Assembly (NCBI GenBank): GCA_900758315.1
Contig: CAAERF010000476.1
Coordinates: 1 to 9,137, forward strand
Direction of reading: 5' to 3'
DNA length: 9,137 nucleotides
DNA from: an uncultured Oscillospiraceae bacterium
GTDB taxonomy: Bacteria; Bacillota; Clostridia; Oscillospirales; Oscillospiraceae
Below, piece after piece: positions 1-6,333 of this stretch (positions are counted from its first letter, which is position 1; each line of letters starts with the position of its first letter). A program made the position numbers and the translations under genes. The notes beneath the pieces were generated by a model. That model worked only from the letters and a program-made list of their open reading frames with translations, was not told the origin of the DNA and ran no database searches.

Positions 1-30
1 AAAAGATTCACAGCATAGGAGGGAACCAGT

Positions 31-1197
31 ATGCCAACACTGTCCGACCGCACCGCGACCTTCACCGATTCGGTGATTCGCCGCATGACGCGGATCTCCG
101 CCCAGTACGGAGCCATCAACCTCTCGCAGGGCTTTCCTGACTTCGAACCGCCTGCGGAAATTCTCGCGCGCCTTGCGGAAGTGGCCCACGAGGACTTTCA
201 CCAGTACTCCATCACCTGGGGCGCGCAGAACTTTCGAGAGGCGCTGGCGGAGAAGCAGAGCCGCCTGATGGGCCGCTCCATTGACCCGAACAGCGAGATT
301 GTCGTCACCTGCGGCAGCACCGAGGCGATGATGGCGGCGATGATGACGGTGGCCAATCCCGGCGACAAGGTGATCGTGTTCTCTCCGTTTTACGAAAACT
401 ACGGCGCGGACACCATCCTCTCCGGCGCGGAGCCGATCTATGTGCCGCTGAAGCCGCCGACCTTCCACTTTGACCCAGAAGAACTGGAGGATGCGTTCCG
501 GCAGCATCCCAAGGCCCTGATTCTCTGCAACCCGTCCAATCCCAGCGGCAAAGTGTTCACCCGTGAGGAACTGCAGATCATCGCGGATCTGGCACGGCGC
601 TATGACACTTACGTGATCACGGACGAGGTCTACGAGCACATCATTTTCGCGCCCCATCAGCACACGTATTTCGCCACTCTGCCGGGCATGTGGGAGCGGA
701 CCATCTCCTGCTCTTCCCTCTCCAAAACCTACTCCATCACCGGCTGGCGGCTGGGCTACACCATTGCCCCGGCCGAGATCAGTGAGCGGATCAAAAAGGT
801 CCACGATTTTCTGACGGTGGGTGCCGCGGCGCCGCTCCAGGAGGCGGTGATTCCAGGCCTGAAATTCGGACAGGCGTATTACGATGACCTGCGGGCCAAG
901 TACACCCATAAGCGGGACCTGTTCCTGGACGGGCTGGACGCCCTGAAGCTGCCCCATACGGTGCCGGAAGGCGCGTACTACATCCTGCTGGACATCTCGG
1001 AGTTTGGCTATGAGAGCGATCTGGAATTCTGTGAGCGGCTGGCGGAAAAGGTCGGTGTCGGCGCGGTTCCCGGCTCCAGCTTCTTCCGGGAGCCGGTCAA
1101 CCATCTGATCCGGGTCCACTTTGCCAAGCGGGACGAGACCCTCTATGCGGCACTGAACCGGCTGGAGGATTTGCGGGACAAGATCCCCGCCAGATAA
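31..1197 (+). CDS. PLP-dependent class I/II aminotransferase
   Basis: A 388-residue fold-type I aminotransferase, expected in the cytoplasm, moving an amino group between an amino acid and a 2-oxo acid with pyridoxal phosphate. Visible landmarks are the N-terminal NLSQGFPDF (30-38), the cofactor-binding NPSNPSG (167-173), DEVY (198-201) with the Asp that contacts the pyridine nitrogen, the Schiff-base lysine K232 in SSLSKTYSITGWR, R240 near the phosphate, and the substrate-carboxylate arginine R361 in RVHFAKRDE. The length is normal for the family and nothing is missing. The start is fixed by AGGAGGG at 17-23, seven bases before the ATG. The pattern resembles the kynurenine/glutamine/methionine aminotransferase branch more than classical AspC, but substrate cannot be read from sequence. 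It ends at a terminator shared with the convergent ABC operon. Family is secure; substrate is unknown. Confidence 0.95.
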   Translation: MPTLSDRTATFTDSVIRRMTRISAQYGAINLSQGFPDFEPPAEILARLAEVAHEDFHQYSITWGAQNFREALAEKQSRLMGRSIDPNSEIVVTCGSTEAMMAAMMTVANPGDKVIVFSPFYENYGADTILSGAEPIYVPLKPPTFHFDPEELEDAFRQHPKALILCNPSNPSGKVFTREELQIIADLARRYDTYVITDEVYEHIIFAPHQHTYFATLPGMWERTISCSSLSKTYSITGWRLGYTIAPAEISERIKKVHDFLTVGAAAPLQEAVIPGLKFGQAYYDDLRAKYTHKRDLFLDGLDALKLPHTVPEGAYYILLDISEFGYESDLEFCERLAEKVGVGAVPGSSFFREPVNHLIRVHFAKRDETLYAALNRLEDLRDKIPAR

Positions 1198-1212
1198 CCT
1201 GACACTGACAGA

Positions 1213-1249
1213 AAAACAGCGGGACGGAGTTCATCCGTTCCGCTGTTTT
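1213..1249. terminator. bidirectional Rho-independent terminator
   Basis: A 16-base arm (1213-1228) pairs with 1234-1249 across a 5-base loop, with one G-U wobble. The outer pairs are A-run against T-run, so both directions yield a GC stem followed by U residues. It lies between the convergent aminotransferase and ABC ATPase genes and probably terminates both. Confidence 0.88.
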
Positions 1250-1255
1250 CAGAGG

Positions 1256-2044
1256 TTATTGATCGGAAGCATAACGGGAGAGGAATTGTTTGGTCCGCTC
1301 CTCCTTGGGGTGGTTGATGACCTCTTCCGCTTTGCCCTGCTCGACGATATAGCCGCCGTCCATAAAGATCACGCGGTCCGCCACATCGCGGGCAAAGGCC
1401 ATCTCGTGAGTCACGATAATCATGGTCATTTTGCGCTCCGCCAGTGAGCGGATGACCTTCAGCACTTCCCCGGTCAGCTCCGGGTCCAGGGCGGAGGTGG
1501 GCTCGTCAAAACAGAGGATGTCCGGCTCCAGCGCCAGTGCCCGGGCGATGGCCACTCGCTGCTGCTGACCGCCGGAGAGCTGATGGGGATAGTTGCCCAT
1601 CCGTTCGCTCAGTCCCACCTGGTCCAGCAGAGCCTTTGCGTGGGCCTCTACTTCCTGCTGAATGGCCTTGCGATTCTGCTTGTAATCCGGACGCTCCTTG
1701 GCCAGCAGCTGTTCCGCCAGCATGACGTTTTGCAGCGCGGTGTACTGGGGAAACAGGTTAAAGGACTGGAACACCATGCCGAAGTGCAGTCTGCGCTGGC
1801 GCAGCTCCCTGTCCGACAGGCTCTTCTGACTTGCCGCGTCAAAGACCACCTGATCGTTGATGGAAACGGTTCCCTTGTCCGCCTGCTCCAGGTAGGTCAG
1901 GCAGCGCAGCAGAGTGGTTTTTCCGCTGCCGGAGACACCGATCACGGCGATGGTCTCGCCTTGCTCCAGAGAAAAGCTGATATCCTTCAAAACCTGAGTC
2001 GGTCCAAAGCTCTTACTGATGTTTTTCACGTCTAACATAGCCAT
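1256..2044 (-). CDS. polar amino-acid ABC transporter ATP-binding protein
   Basis: A 262-residue ABC ATPase that powers import by the adjoining permease and binding protein on the inner face of the membrane. All nucleotide-binding elements are present: Walker [10 protein letters not shown] (36-44), Q-loop glutamine Q93 in [10 protein letters not shown], signature LSGGQQQR (156-163), Walker B ILCFDE (176-181), D-loop SALD (184-187) and switch histidine H213. FNLFPQ and the overall length are typical of the GlnQ/HisP polar amino-acid subfamily. The start at 2044 has an AGGAGG (2053-2058) eight bases upstream; the second Met two codons later is less well spaced. The ribosome site overlaps the permease stop codon, and the two genes are 13 bases apart, which suggests translational coupling. 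The amino acid transported cannot be told from the ATPase. Confidence 0.95.
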   Translation of the reverse strand: MAMLDVKNISKSFGPTQVLKDISFSLEQGETIAVIGVSGSGKTTLLRCLTYLEQADKGTVSINDQVVFDAASQKSLSDRELRQRRLHFGMVFQSFNLFPQYTALQNVMLAEQLLAKERPDYKQNRKAIQQEVEAHAKALLDQVGLSERMGNYPHQLSGGQQQRVAIARALALEPDILCFDEPTSALDPELTGEVLKVIRSLAERKMTMIIVTHEMAFARDVADRVIFMDGGYIVEQGKAEEVINHPKEERTKQFLSRYASDQ

Positions 2045-2057
2045 TGTCCATTCCTCC

Positions 2058-2702
2058 TCAGCACTTGAAGTAATCGAGCTTCTTCTCTATGTAACCAAAC
2101 AGCAGGGTCAGCAGGCCGTTAAACACCAGGTAGAACACGGTGGTGTAGAACAGCGGCCAGATGATACCGGCGCTCTTGATGAAGGTCTGTCCGTTCCAGA
2201 TCAGCTCGTAGACGGCGATAATCCGGGCCAGCGAGGTGTCCTTGACCAGGGTGATGATCTCGTTGGACATAGGCGGAACAATCCGCTTGATGACCTGGAG
2301 CAGGACCACCCGGAAGAAGATCTGGCTTTTGGTCATGCCCAGCACCTGGCCGGCCTCGTACTGACCCTTGGGAATGGCCTCGATACCGCCGCGGTAGATT
2401 TCGGAGAAGTAGCAGGAGTAATTGACCACAAACGCCACCAGCGCCGCGGTAAACCGGGGCAGGAGATCCCACCCGAACAGGAGACCGGGCCCATAGTACA
2501 CGATGAGCAGCTGGATCATCAGAGGAGATCCGCGCACAATCCAGACCAGCAGTTTGACCGGGTAGCGCAGAACCTTGAACCGGCTCATGGAGCCGAAGCT
2601 GATGATCAGGCCAAGCGGCAGAGAAAAGAGCAGTGTCAGTGCGAACAGCTTAACCGTAGTGGCCAGGCCCTCCAGCAGCGACATGGTGACTGTTAGGAAC
2701 AT
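2058..2702 (-). CDS. polar amino-acid ABC transporter permease (HisM/GlnP type)
   Basis: A 214-residue integral membrane subunit of an amino-acid importer. It has about five hydrophobic segments (roughly 12-36, 50-71, 84-102, 157-169 and 181-203), the VRGSP signature of the HisMQ family (56-60), and the cytoplasmic EAA coupling loop (about 116-136, [18 protein letters not shown]) that docks onto the ATPase. Only one permease is encoded here, so a homodimer is expected. The upstream ribosome site is modest (GTGAGG at 2713-2718, ten bases before the ATG), weaker than those of the flanking genes. Together with the hairpin-rich leader this may keep membrane-subunit output below that of the binding protein. 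It is the second gene of the importer operon on the minus strand. Family is certain; substrate is not. Confidence 0.94.
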   Translation of the reverse strand: MFLTVTMSLLEGLATTVKLFALTLLFSLPLGLIISFGSMSRFKVLRYPVKLLVWIVRGSPLMIQLLIVYYGPGLLFGWDLLPRFTAALVAFVVNYSCYFSEIYRGGIEAIPKGQYEAGQVLGMTKSQIFFRVVLLQVIKRIVPPMSNEIITLVKDTSLARIIAVYELIWNGQTFIKSAGIIWPLFYTTVFYLVFNGLLTLLFGYIEKKLDYFKC

Positions 2703-2736
2703 TTGTTAATAACCTCACTTCCGGAAACCTTTCAAA

Positions 2737-2762
2737 AGGCAGAGGACCAATACCCTCTGCCT
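2737..2762. repeat. 26-base palindromic repeat, copy 1
   Basis: An imperfect palindrome with arms AGGCAGAGG and CCTCTGCCT around an 8-base loop. It matches copy 2 (2995-3020) at 23 of 26 positions by direct comparison. Read on the minus strand it is followed by TTTT, so it could act as a weak terminator just ahead of the permease gene. Confidence 0.8.
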
Positions 2763-2851
2763 CCGTCTGTCGAAAAACGATTCGAAGCCTGACCATCACG
2801 AAAGGCCTCGCCAGAGTTCCGGCACTCTGATGCCGGAATCAAATTAAATGG

Positions 2852-2884
2852 GAAAAAAGTGACGACAGGTGCGTCACTTTTTTC
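2852..2884. terminator. perfect hairpin, possible intra-operon attenuator
   Basis: A perfect 13-base stem (GAAAAAAGTGACG with its complement) around a 7-base loop. Because the outer arm is six A opposite six T, either strand gives a stem ending in U residues, as in a bidirectional intrinsic terminator. The stem proper is short and not very GC-rich, so partial termination is likelier than a full stop. On the minus strand this would let the binding protein be made in excess over permease and ATPase. Confidence 0.5.
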
Positions 2885-2994
2885 ACTTATCAGCCCGCAA
2901 GCGCCTTCCGTTTGGGGAGGCGCGCAGTCGGGCTGCTGTCTTCGGAAAAATGCTTGCATTTTTTCGAGAGGGTGTCGACTTTGTCGATACCCTC

Positions 2995-3020
2995 AGGCAG
3001 AGGGCAAATCCCCTCTGCCT
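2995..3020. repeat. 26-base palindromic repeat, copy 2
   Basis: Ten-base arms AGGCAGAGGG and CCCTCTGCCT around a 6-base loop, differing from copy 1 (2737-2762) at three loop-proximal positions. It lies 36 bases beyond the stop codon of the binding-protein gene on the minus strand, and would be the first structure at the 3' end of that message. Confidence 0.8.
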
Positions 3021-3056
3021 TTCGTGGTACATTTCTGAATCGTTTATTTGTTCACA

Positions 3057-3908
3057 TTACTGTGCGATCAGAGAGTCCTGAACACCATACTTTTCAGCGA
3101 TTTCCTGCATAGAACCATCCTTGTAGGAGGCGGCGAAGAATTCGTTCAGGCTGTCCACCAGGTCGGAACCGGTGCGGAAGCCAACGCCGTACTGTTCGCT
3201 GTTCAGCTTGACGGTGTGGGTCAGCTGGGGATAGCTGGTGCCCTCGCCCACCATGGCGCCGGCCATCAGCAGGTCGATCACGCAGGCGTCAGAGGAGCCG
3301 GCGGAAACTTCCATCACGGCGTCAGCCTGGGTGGACACAGCGGTGTAGTCCAGGTTCAGGTTCTTGACTTCTGCCTCACCGGCGGAACCGGTTTCCACGG
3401 CGAAGCTCAGGTCAGCCAGGCTGTCGGTATCCTGATACTGATCGGCCTTGTCGGCGGGAACCACAACGACCTGTGCATTATCGCAGTATGGGTTGGAGGT
3501 AGCCATGGACTGCTTCACTTCGTCGGTCAGGGTCATGCCGTTCCAGACGCAGTCGATGCTCTTGGAGTTCAGCTCCATGATCTTGTTGTCCCAGTCGATC
3601 TCGATGAATTCGACCTTCACGCCCAGGGACTTTGCGAAGGCAGCTGCCATGTCCGCATCGAAGCCGATCCACTCGCCGTTTTCATCCTTGTAGTCCATGG
3701 GCTCGAAGTCAGTGATACCGACCACCAGAGTGCCCTTGTCCTGGACATAGGCCAGATCGCTCTCTGCGCCCTCTGCGGGAGCGGAAGCTGCGGCAGAATC
3801 TGCTGCGGAACCGGAGGCAGCACCGGTGCCTGCGCTACCACAGGATGCCAGCGCCAGCATCATGACCAGAGCCAGTACCAGGCTCAGTGCTTTTTTCATG
3901 TTTTTCAT
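3057..3908 (-). CDS. amino-acid ABC transporter substrate-binding lipoprotein
   Basis: A 283-residue family-3 solute-binding protein, exported and lipid-anchored outside the membrane, which delivers ligand to the adjoining permease. The signal peptide has a basic start, a hydrophobic core (7-20) and the lipobox LASC with acylated C23. An Ala/Ser-rich linker (24-50) leads to the two-lobe domain, with GTLVVGITDFEPMDY (59-73) and GFDADMAAAFAKSLGV (82-97) typical of the family. Where most relatives have TxER, with an Arg gripping the ligand carboxylate, this protein has TDEV (128-131). Ligand binding may therefore differ. The start at 3908 follows AGGAGAGG by six bases; a second Met lies three codons on. 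It is first in the operon, behind a good promoter, and is followed by the hairpin array. Role in amino-acid uptake is very likely; the ligand is unknown. Confidence 0.94.
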   Translation of the reverse strand: MKNMKKALSLVLALVMMLALASCGSAGTGAASGSAADSAAASAPAEGAESDLAYVQDKGTLVVGITDFEPMDYKDENGEWIGFDADMAAAFAKSLGVKVEFIEIDWDNKIMELNSKSIDCVWNGMTLTDEVKQSMATSNPYCDNAQVVVVPADKADQYQDTDSLADLSFAVETGSAGEAEVKNLNLDYTAVSTQADAVMEVSAGSSDACVIDLLMAGAMVGEGTSYPQLTHTVKLNSEQYGVGFRTGSDLVDSLNEFFAASYKDGSMQEIAEKYGVQDSLIAQ

Positions 3909-3971
3909 TTTCGTCCTCTCCTATGTAATGAGATAGTGTTTTGCTTCTTCGGCAAAAACAAGTGCATTAGT

Positions 3972-4000
3972 ATATTACCATGATAAAGTACCGATGTAAA
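3972..4000 (-). promoter_or_regulatory. promoter of the amino-acid ABC operon
   Basis: Read on the minus strand, TTTACA (3995-4000) and TAATAT (3972-3977) are separated by exactly 17 bases and lie 63 bases upstream of the binding-protein ATG. A small inverted repeat (AAAGCC 3998-4003, GGCTTT 4013-4018) overlaps the -35 box and could be an operator, though it is short. Confidence 0.7.
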
Positions 4001-4042
4001 GCCTTTTTTCACGGCTTTCCCCTTTTTCGCGGCGGATGTGAG

Positions 4043-4071
4043 TTGTCAGGCGGGGAAAAAACAGGTATACT
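4043..4071 (+). promoter_or_regulatory. hprK promoter
   Basis: TTGTCA (4043-4048) and TATACT (4066-4071) with a 17-base spacer, about 46 bases before the hprK start codon. It is divergent from the ABC-operon promoter; the two -35 boxes are 42 bases apart. Confidence 0.75.
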
Positions 4072-4117
4072 GTAACCACATGTGCACAATGCAAAGGACC
4101 AAAGGAGGGAATCCAGA

Positions 4118-5068
4118 ATGCACGCAAAAAACGGCGTTCCGCTGGCGGAGATCGTGGAGGAATTTAACCTGGAGGTGCTCAGCAAGAGCAGCCAGTTTGA
4201 CCAGATTACCATCAAGGTGCCCAGCGTCAACCGTCCCGGCCTCCAGCTGGTGGGCTACTACGACTATTTCGACAACCACCGCGTCCAGCTGCTGGGCAAG
4301 GCGGAGTACAGCTACATGAGAACCATGACGCCGGGAGAGCGCTACAACTTTTTCGACAGCCTGTTTTCCCGTCCCATTCCCGCCCTGGTGATCGCCCGCA
4401 ATCTGGAGCTGTTCCCGGAGTGCGTCCAGGCGGCGAAGCGCAAGGACTGCACCGTGCTGCGGACCAATCAGGTGACGGGTGAATTTATGAGCGATCTGAC
4501 CGCTTCCCTGCGCACCCACCTCTCGCCCAGAATCACCAGGCACGGCGTTCTGATGGAGATCTACGGCGAGGGTGTGCTGCTGATGGGAGAATCCGGCGTG
4601 GGCAAGAGCGAAACCGCCATCGACCTGATCAAGCACGGCCACCGGCTGATTGCGGATGACGCGGTGGACATCAAGAAGATCAGCCCGGACTCTCTGGTGG
4701 GGTCCTCGCCCGAGCTGATCCGCTACTATGTGGAGATGCGGGGCATTGGCGTGATCGACGTGCGGCATATGTTCGGCATCTCGGCGGTGAAGGAGAGCCA
4801 GAAAATTGACCTGATCGTCAACCTGGAGCAGTGGCAGGATACCTGCGTCTATGACCGGCTGGGCCTGGAGGAAAACTACACCTCTCTGCTGGATGTCCAG
4901 GTGCCCACTGTCACCATTCCGGTCAAGCCCGGCCGCAACCTGGCCATCATCATTGAGGTGGCGGCCATGAACAACCGGCAGAAAAAGATGGGCTTTAACG
5001 CGGCCAAGGCCTTTACCGAGCAGATTGACGCCCATTTCCACCAGAATTCCGCTCCGGCGGAGGAATAA
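4118..5068 (+). CDS. hprK: HPr kinase/phosphorylase
   Basis: A 316-residue bifunctional enzyme that phosphorylates HPr on a serine using ATP or pyrophosphate and also removes that phosphate, the master switch of carbon catabolite control in Firmicutes. The N-terminal domain (about 1-130) is followed by the kinase core: RHG (141-143), P-loop GESGVGKSE (157-165), HRLIADDAVDI (175-185) with the paired aspartates D180/D181, the HprK signature EMRGIGVIDVRHMFG (206-220), and the C-terminal PVKPGRNLAIIIEVAAMN (268-285). Length is normal and all key residues are present. The start is placed at 4118 because AGGAGG (4103-4108) lies nine bases upstream; an in-frame ATG at 4082 has no ribosome site. It appears to be a single-gene unit with its own promoter and terminator; the lgt gene that often follows hprK is absent. 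Confidence 0.96.
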   Translation: MHAKNGVPLAEIVEEFNLEVLSKSSQFDQITIKVPSVNRPGLQLVGYYDYFDNHRVQLLGKAEYSYMRTMTPGERYNFFDSLFSRPIPALVIARNLELFPECVQAAKRKDCTVLRTNQVTGEFMSDLTASLRTHLSPRITRHGVLMEIYGEGVLLMGESGVGKSETAIDLIKHGHRLIADDAVDIKKISPDSLVGSSPELIRYYVEMRGIGVIDVRHMFGISAVKESQKIDLIVNLEQWQDTCVYDRLGLEENYTSLLDVQVPTVTIPVKPGRNLAIIIEVAAMNNRQKKMGFNAAKAFTEQIDAHFHQNSAPAEE

Positions 5069-5073
5069 CCCGT

Positions 5074-5120
5074 AAACGAAATCGCCGTTTCCCGTGTGGA
5101 GAAACGGCGATTTCGTTTTT
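5074..5120 (+). terminator. Rho-independent terminator of hprK
   Basis: A perfect 18-base stem (5074-5091 with 5101-5118) around a 9-base loop, ending in a run of six T on the plus strand. It begins five bases after the hprK stop and abuts the stop codon of the convergent carbamoyltransferase gene. Only three T follow on the minus strand, so termination in that direction may be weaker. Confidence 0.92.
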
Positions 5121-6103
5121 TATAAGGTTGCAGCCATGACAGCTTTGATGGTGTGCATCCGGTTTTCCGCCTCGTCAAAGACGATGGACTGGGGTCCCTC
5201 AAAGACCTCGTCCGTCACCTCCATGGCGTCACGCTGGAAGCGCTCGCCCATCTCCTTGCCCACCGTGGTCTTGTGGTCGTGGAAGGCGGGCAGACAGTGC
5301 ATAAAGCAGGCCTGGGGACCGGCGTTCTCCATCAGCGCCTGATTGACCTGATAGGGCGCCAAGTCGCGGATCCGCTCCTCCCAGATCTCAATGGGCTCGC
5401 CCATGGAGACCCAGACGTCGGTGTACAGCACGTCGGCGCCCTTGGTGGCGGCTACGGGATCCTCCTCAAAGCGGAGCACCGCGCCGGACTCTTTGGCGAG
5501 CTCCTGACAGGTTTCGATCAGCGCGGGATCGGGGAAATACTGCTTGGGCGCGCACGCGGTGAAGTTGACGCCCATCTTCGCGCAGCCCACCATCAGGGAG
5601 TTGCCCATATTGTAGCGGGCGTCACCCAGATAGACAAAGTTGATCCCCTTCAGGCGGCCGAAGTGCTCCTGAATGGTCAGAAAATCGGCCAGAATCTGGG
5701 TGGGGTGGAATTCGTTGGTCAGACCGTTCCAGACGGGCACACCGGCGTGCTGGGCCAGCTCCTCGACGATGGCCTGGCCAAACCCCCGGTACTCGATGCC
5801 GTCAAACATCCGGCCCAAGACCCGGGCGGTGTCCGCGATGGACTCCTTCTTGCCGATCTGAGAGCCGGAGGGGTCCAGATAGGTGGTGTTCATGCCCAGA
5901 TCGTGGGCGGCCACTTCAAAGGAACAGCGGGTGCGGGTAGAGGTCTTTTCAAAGATCAGGGCGATGTTTTTGCCGTAAAAATCATCGTGTCGCTGGCCGT
6001 TCTTCTTTTTCTGTTTCAGGTCCGCCGCCAGATCCAGCAGATACTGAATCTCCTCCGGCGTAAAGTCTAATAGCTTGAGAAAATTTCTGCCTTTCAGATT
6101 CAT
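5120..6103 (-). CDS. argF: ornithine carbamoyltransferase
   Basis: A 327-residue cytoplasmic enzyme joining carbamoyl phosphate and ornithine to give citrulline and phosphate, or the reverse in arginine breakdown. The carbamoyl-phosphate site STRTR (55-59), HPTQ (133-136), the ornithine loop DVWVSMGE (229-236) and the catalytic HCLPAFHD (269-276) are all intact and are the ornithine rather than aspartate or acetylornithine type. The start at 6103 has AGGAGG (6111-6116) seven bases upstream. An in-frame ATG at 6187 would overlap the promoter and is rejected. No other arginine-biosynthetic or arginine-deiminase gene is in the window, so the physiological direction is undecided; arcB is an alternative name if it is catabolic. 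It is transcribed alone, divergently from an AEC permease. Confidence 0.95.
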   Translation of the reverse strand: MNLKGRNFLKLLDFTPEEIQYLLDLAADLKQKKKNGQRHDDFYGKNIALIFEKTSTRTRCSFEVAAHDLGMNTTYLDPSGSQIGKKESIADTARVLGRMFDGIEYRGFGQAIVEELAQHAGVPVWNGLTNEFHPTQILADFLTIQEHFGRLKGINFVYLGDARYNMGNSLMVGCAKMGVNFTACAPKQYFPDPALIETCQELAKESGAVLRFEEDPVAATKGADVLYTDVWVSMGEPIEIWEERIRDLAPYQVNQALMENAGPQACFMHCLPAFHDHKTTVGKEMGERFQRDAMEVTDEVFEGPQSIVFDEAENRMHTIKAVMAATL

Positions 6104-6172
6104 TCTGACTCCTCCTGCCCTGTTACACAGGCTCTTTCTTTGGTTGAACTGTGCATAAACACAGCGATGATA

Positions 6173-6186
6173 GGAATTATTATACA
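6173..6186 (-). promoter_or_regulatory. possible arginine-repressor (ARG) box
   Basis: On the minus strand TGTATAATAATTCC resembles the AT-rich ARG-box consensus TGNATWWWWATNCA bound by ArgR/AhrC, and it covers the -10 box of the carbamoyltransferase promoter. A second, weaker TGTG/CACA half-palindrome lies at 6150-6163. Because the match overlaps a TATAAT box, part of it is expected by chance. Confidence 0.3.
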
Positions 6187-6207
6187 CCCGGCAGGCGGCA
6201 TATTCAA
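6179..6207 (-). promoter_or_regulatory. promoter of ornithine carbamoyltransferase
   Basis: On the minus strand TTGAAT (6202-6207), a 17-base spacer and a perfect TATAAT (6179-6184). Transcription would begin near 6172, leaving a leader of about 70 bases before the start codon at 6103. Confidence 0.82.
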
Positions 6208-6272
6208 GTTTTCTGGAAAAACCGGCGCTTTATACAGAAATTAGCCGGTCACTGGCAGAAAAAAAGAAGCGC

Positions 6273-6302
6273 TTGACGAATGTGCGCGCGGTGCTATATA
6301 TT
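6273..6302 (+). promoter_or_regulatory. promoter of the AEC permease/VOC unit
   Basis: TTGACG (6273-6278) followed by TATATA (6295-6300, 16-base spacer) or TATATT (6297-6302, 18-base spacer), about 32 bases before the start codon. The palindrome AAGCGCTT (6267-6274) touches the -35 box. Confidence 0.6.
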
Positions 6303-6333
6303 GTTATAGAAAAACGGAGGAGTAGGTGAAGCT

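Larger units (their letters stand above)
2737..3020. repeat. hairpin-rich intergenic array, repeat- or MITE-like
   Basis: The 354 bases between the binding-protein and permease genes hold no credible gene but at least seven good inverted repeats: 2737-2745/2754-2762, 2817-2824/2831-2838, 2852-2864/2872-2884, 2891-2897/2929-2935 with an inner stem 2901-2909/2915-2923, 2943-2953/2956-2966, 2968-2978/2984-2994 and 2995-3004/3011-3020. A weaker one lies at 2770-2774/2781-2785. From 2852 on they stand almost end to end. The outermost two are copies of one 26-base palindrome, so the block has matching ends in both orientations. On the minus-strand transcript the array separates the binding-protein message from the permease/ATPase message. 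It may be a non-autonomous repeat element, an mRNA-processing or stabilising block, or both. There is no transposase. Confidence 0.7.

Noticed and set aside
2732..2959. A 75-codon minus-strand open frame inside the hairpin array
   Set aside because: No ribosome site before its ATG, and the frame runs through six of the inverted repeats. It is best explained as chance coding across a structured repeat.
3048..3983. A 311-codon plus-strand open frame opposite the substrate-binding protein gene
   Set aside because: Low-complexity Gly/His/Val-rich translation with no recognisable domain; the minus-strand protein has clear motifs and a ribosome site.
4077..4084. Palindrome CACATGTG just after the hprK -10 box
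   Set aside because: Eight bases is too short to separate from chance.
4046..5041. A long minus-strand open frame opposite hprK
   Set aside because: His/Gln/Leu-rich shadow translation; hprK on the plus strand is unmistakable.
5153..6070. A 305-codon plus-strand open frame opposite ornithine carbamoyltransferase
   Set aside because: No motifs and a Gly/Leu/Val-biased shadow composition; the minus-strand gene has every family signature.
6221..6249. Operator formed by ACCGGC (6221-6226) and GCCGGT (6244-6249) between the divergent promoters
   Set aside because: The arms are only six bases and the gap is 17 bases; too weak to annotate without conservation data.
6262..6279. Catabolite-response element (cre) around AAGCGCTT upstream of the AEC permease
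   Set aside because: Only the central eight bases match; the flanking TG and CA positions of the cre consensus are wrong on both sides.
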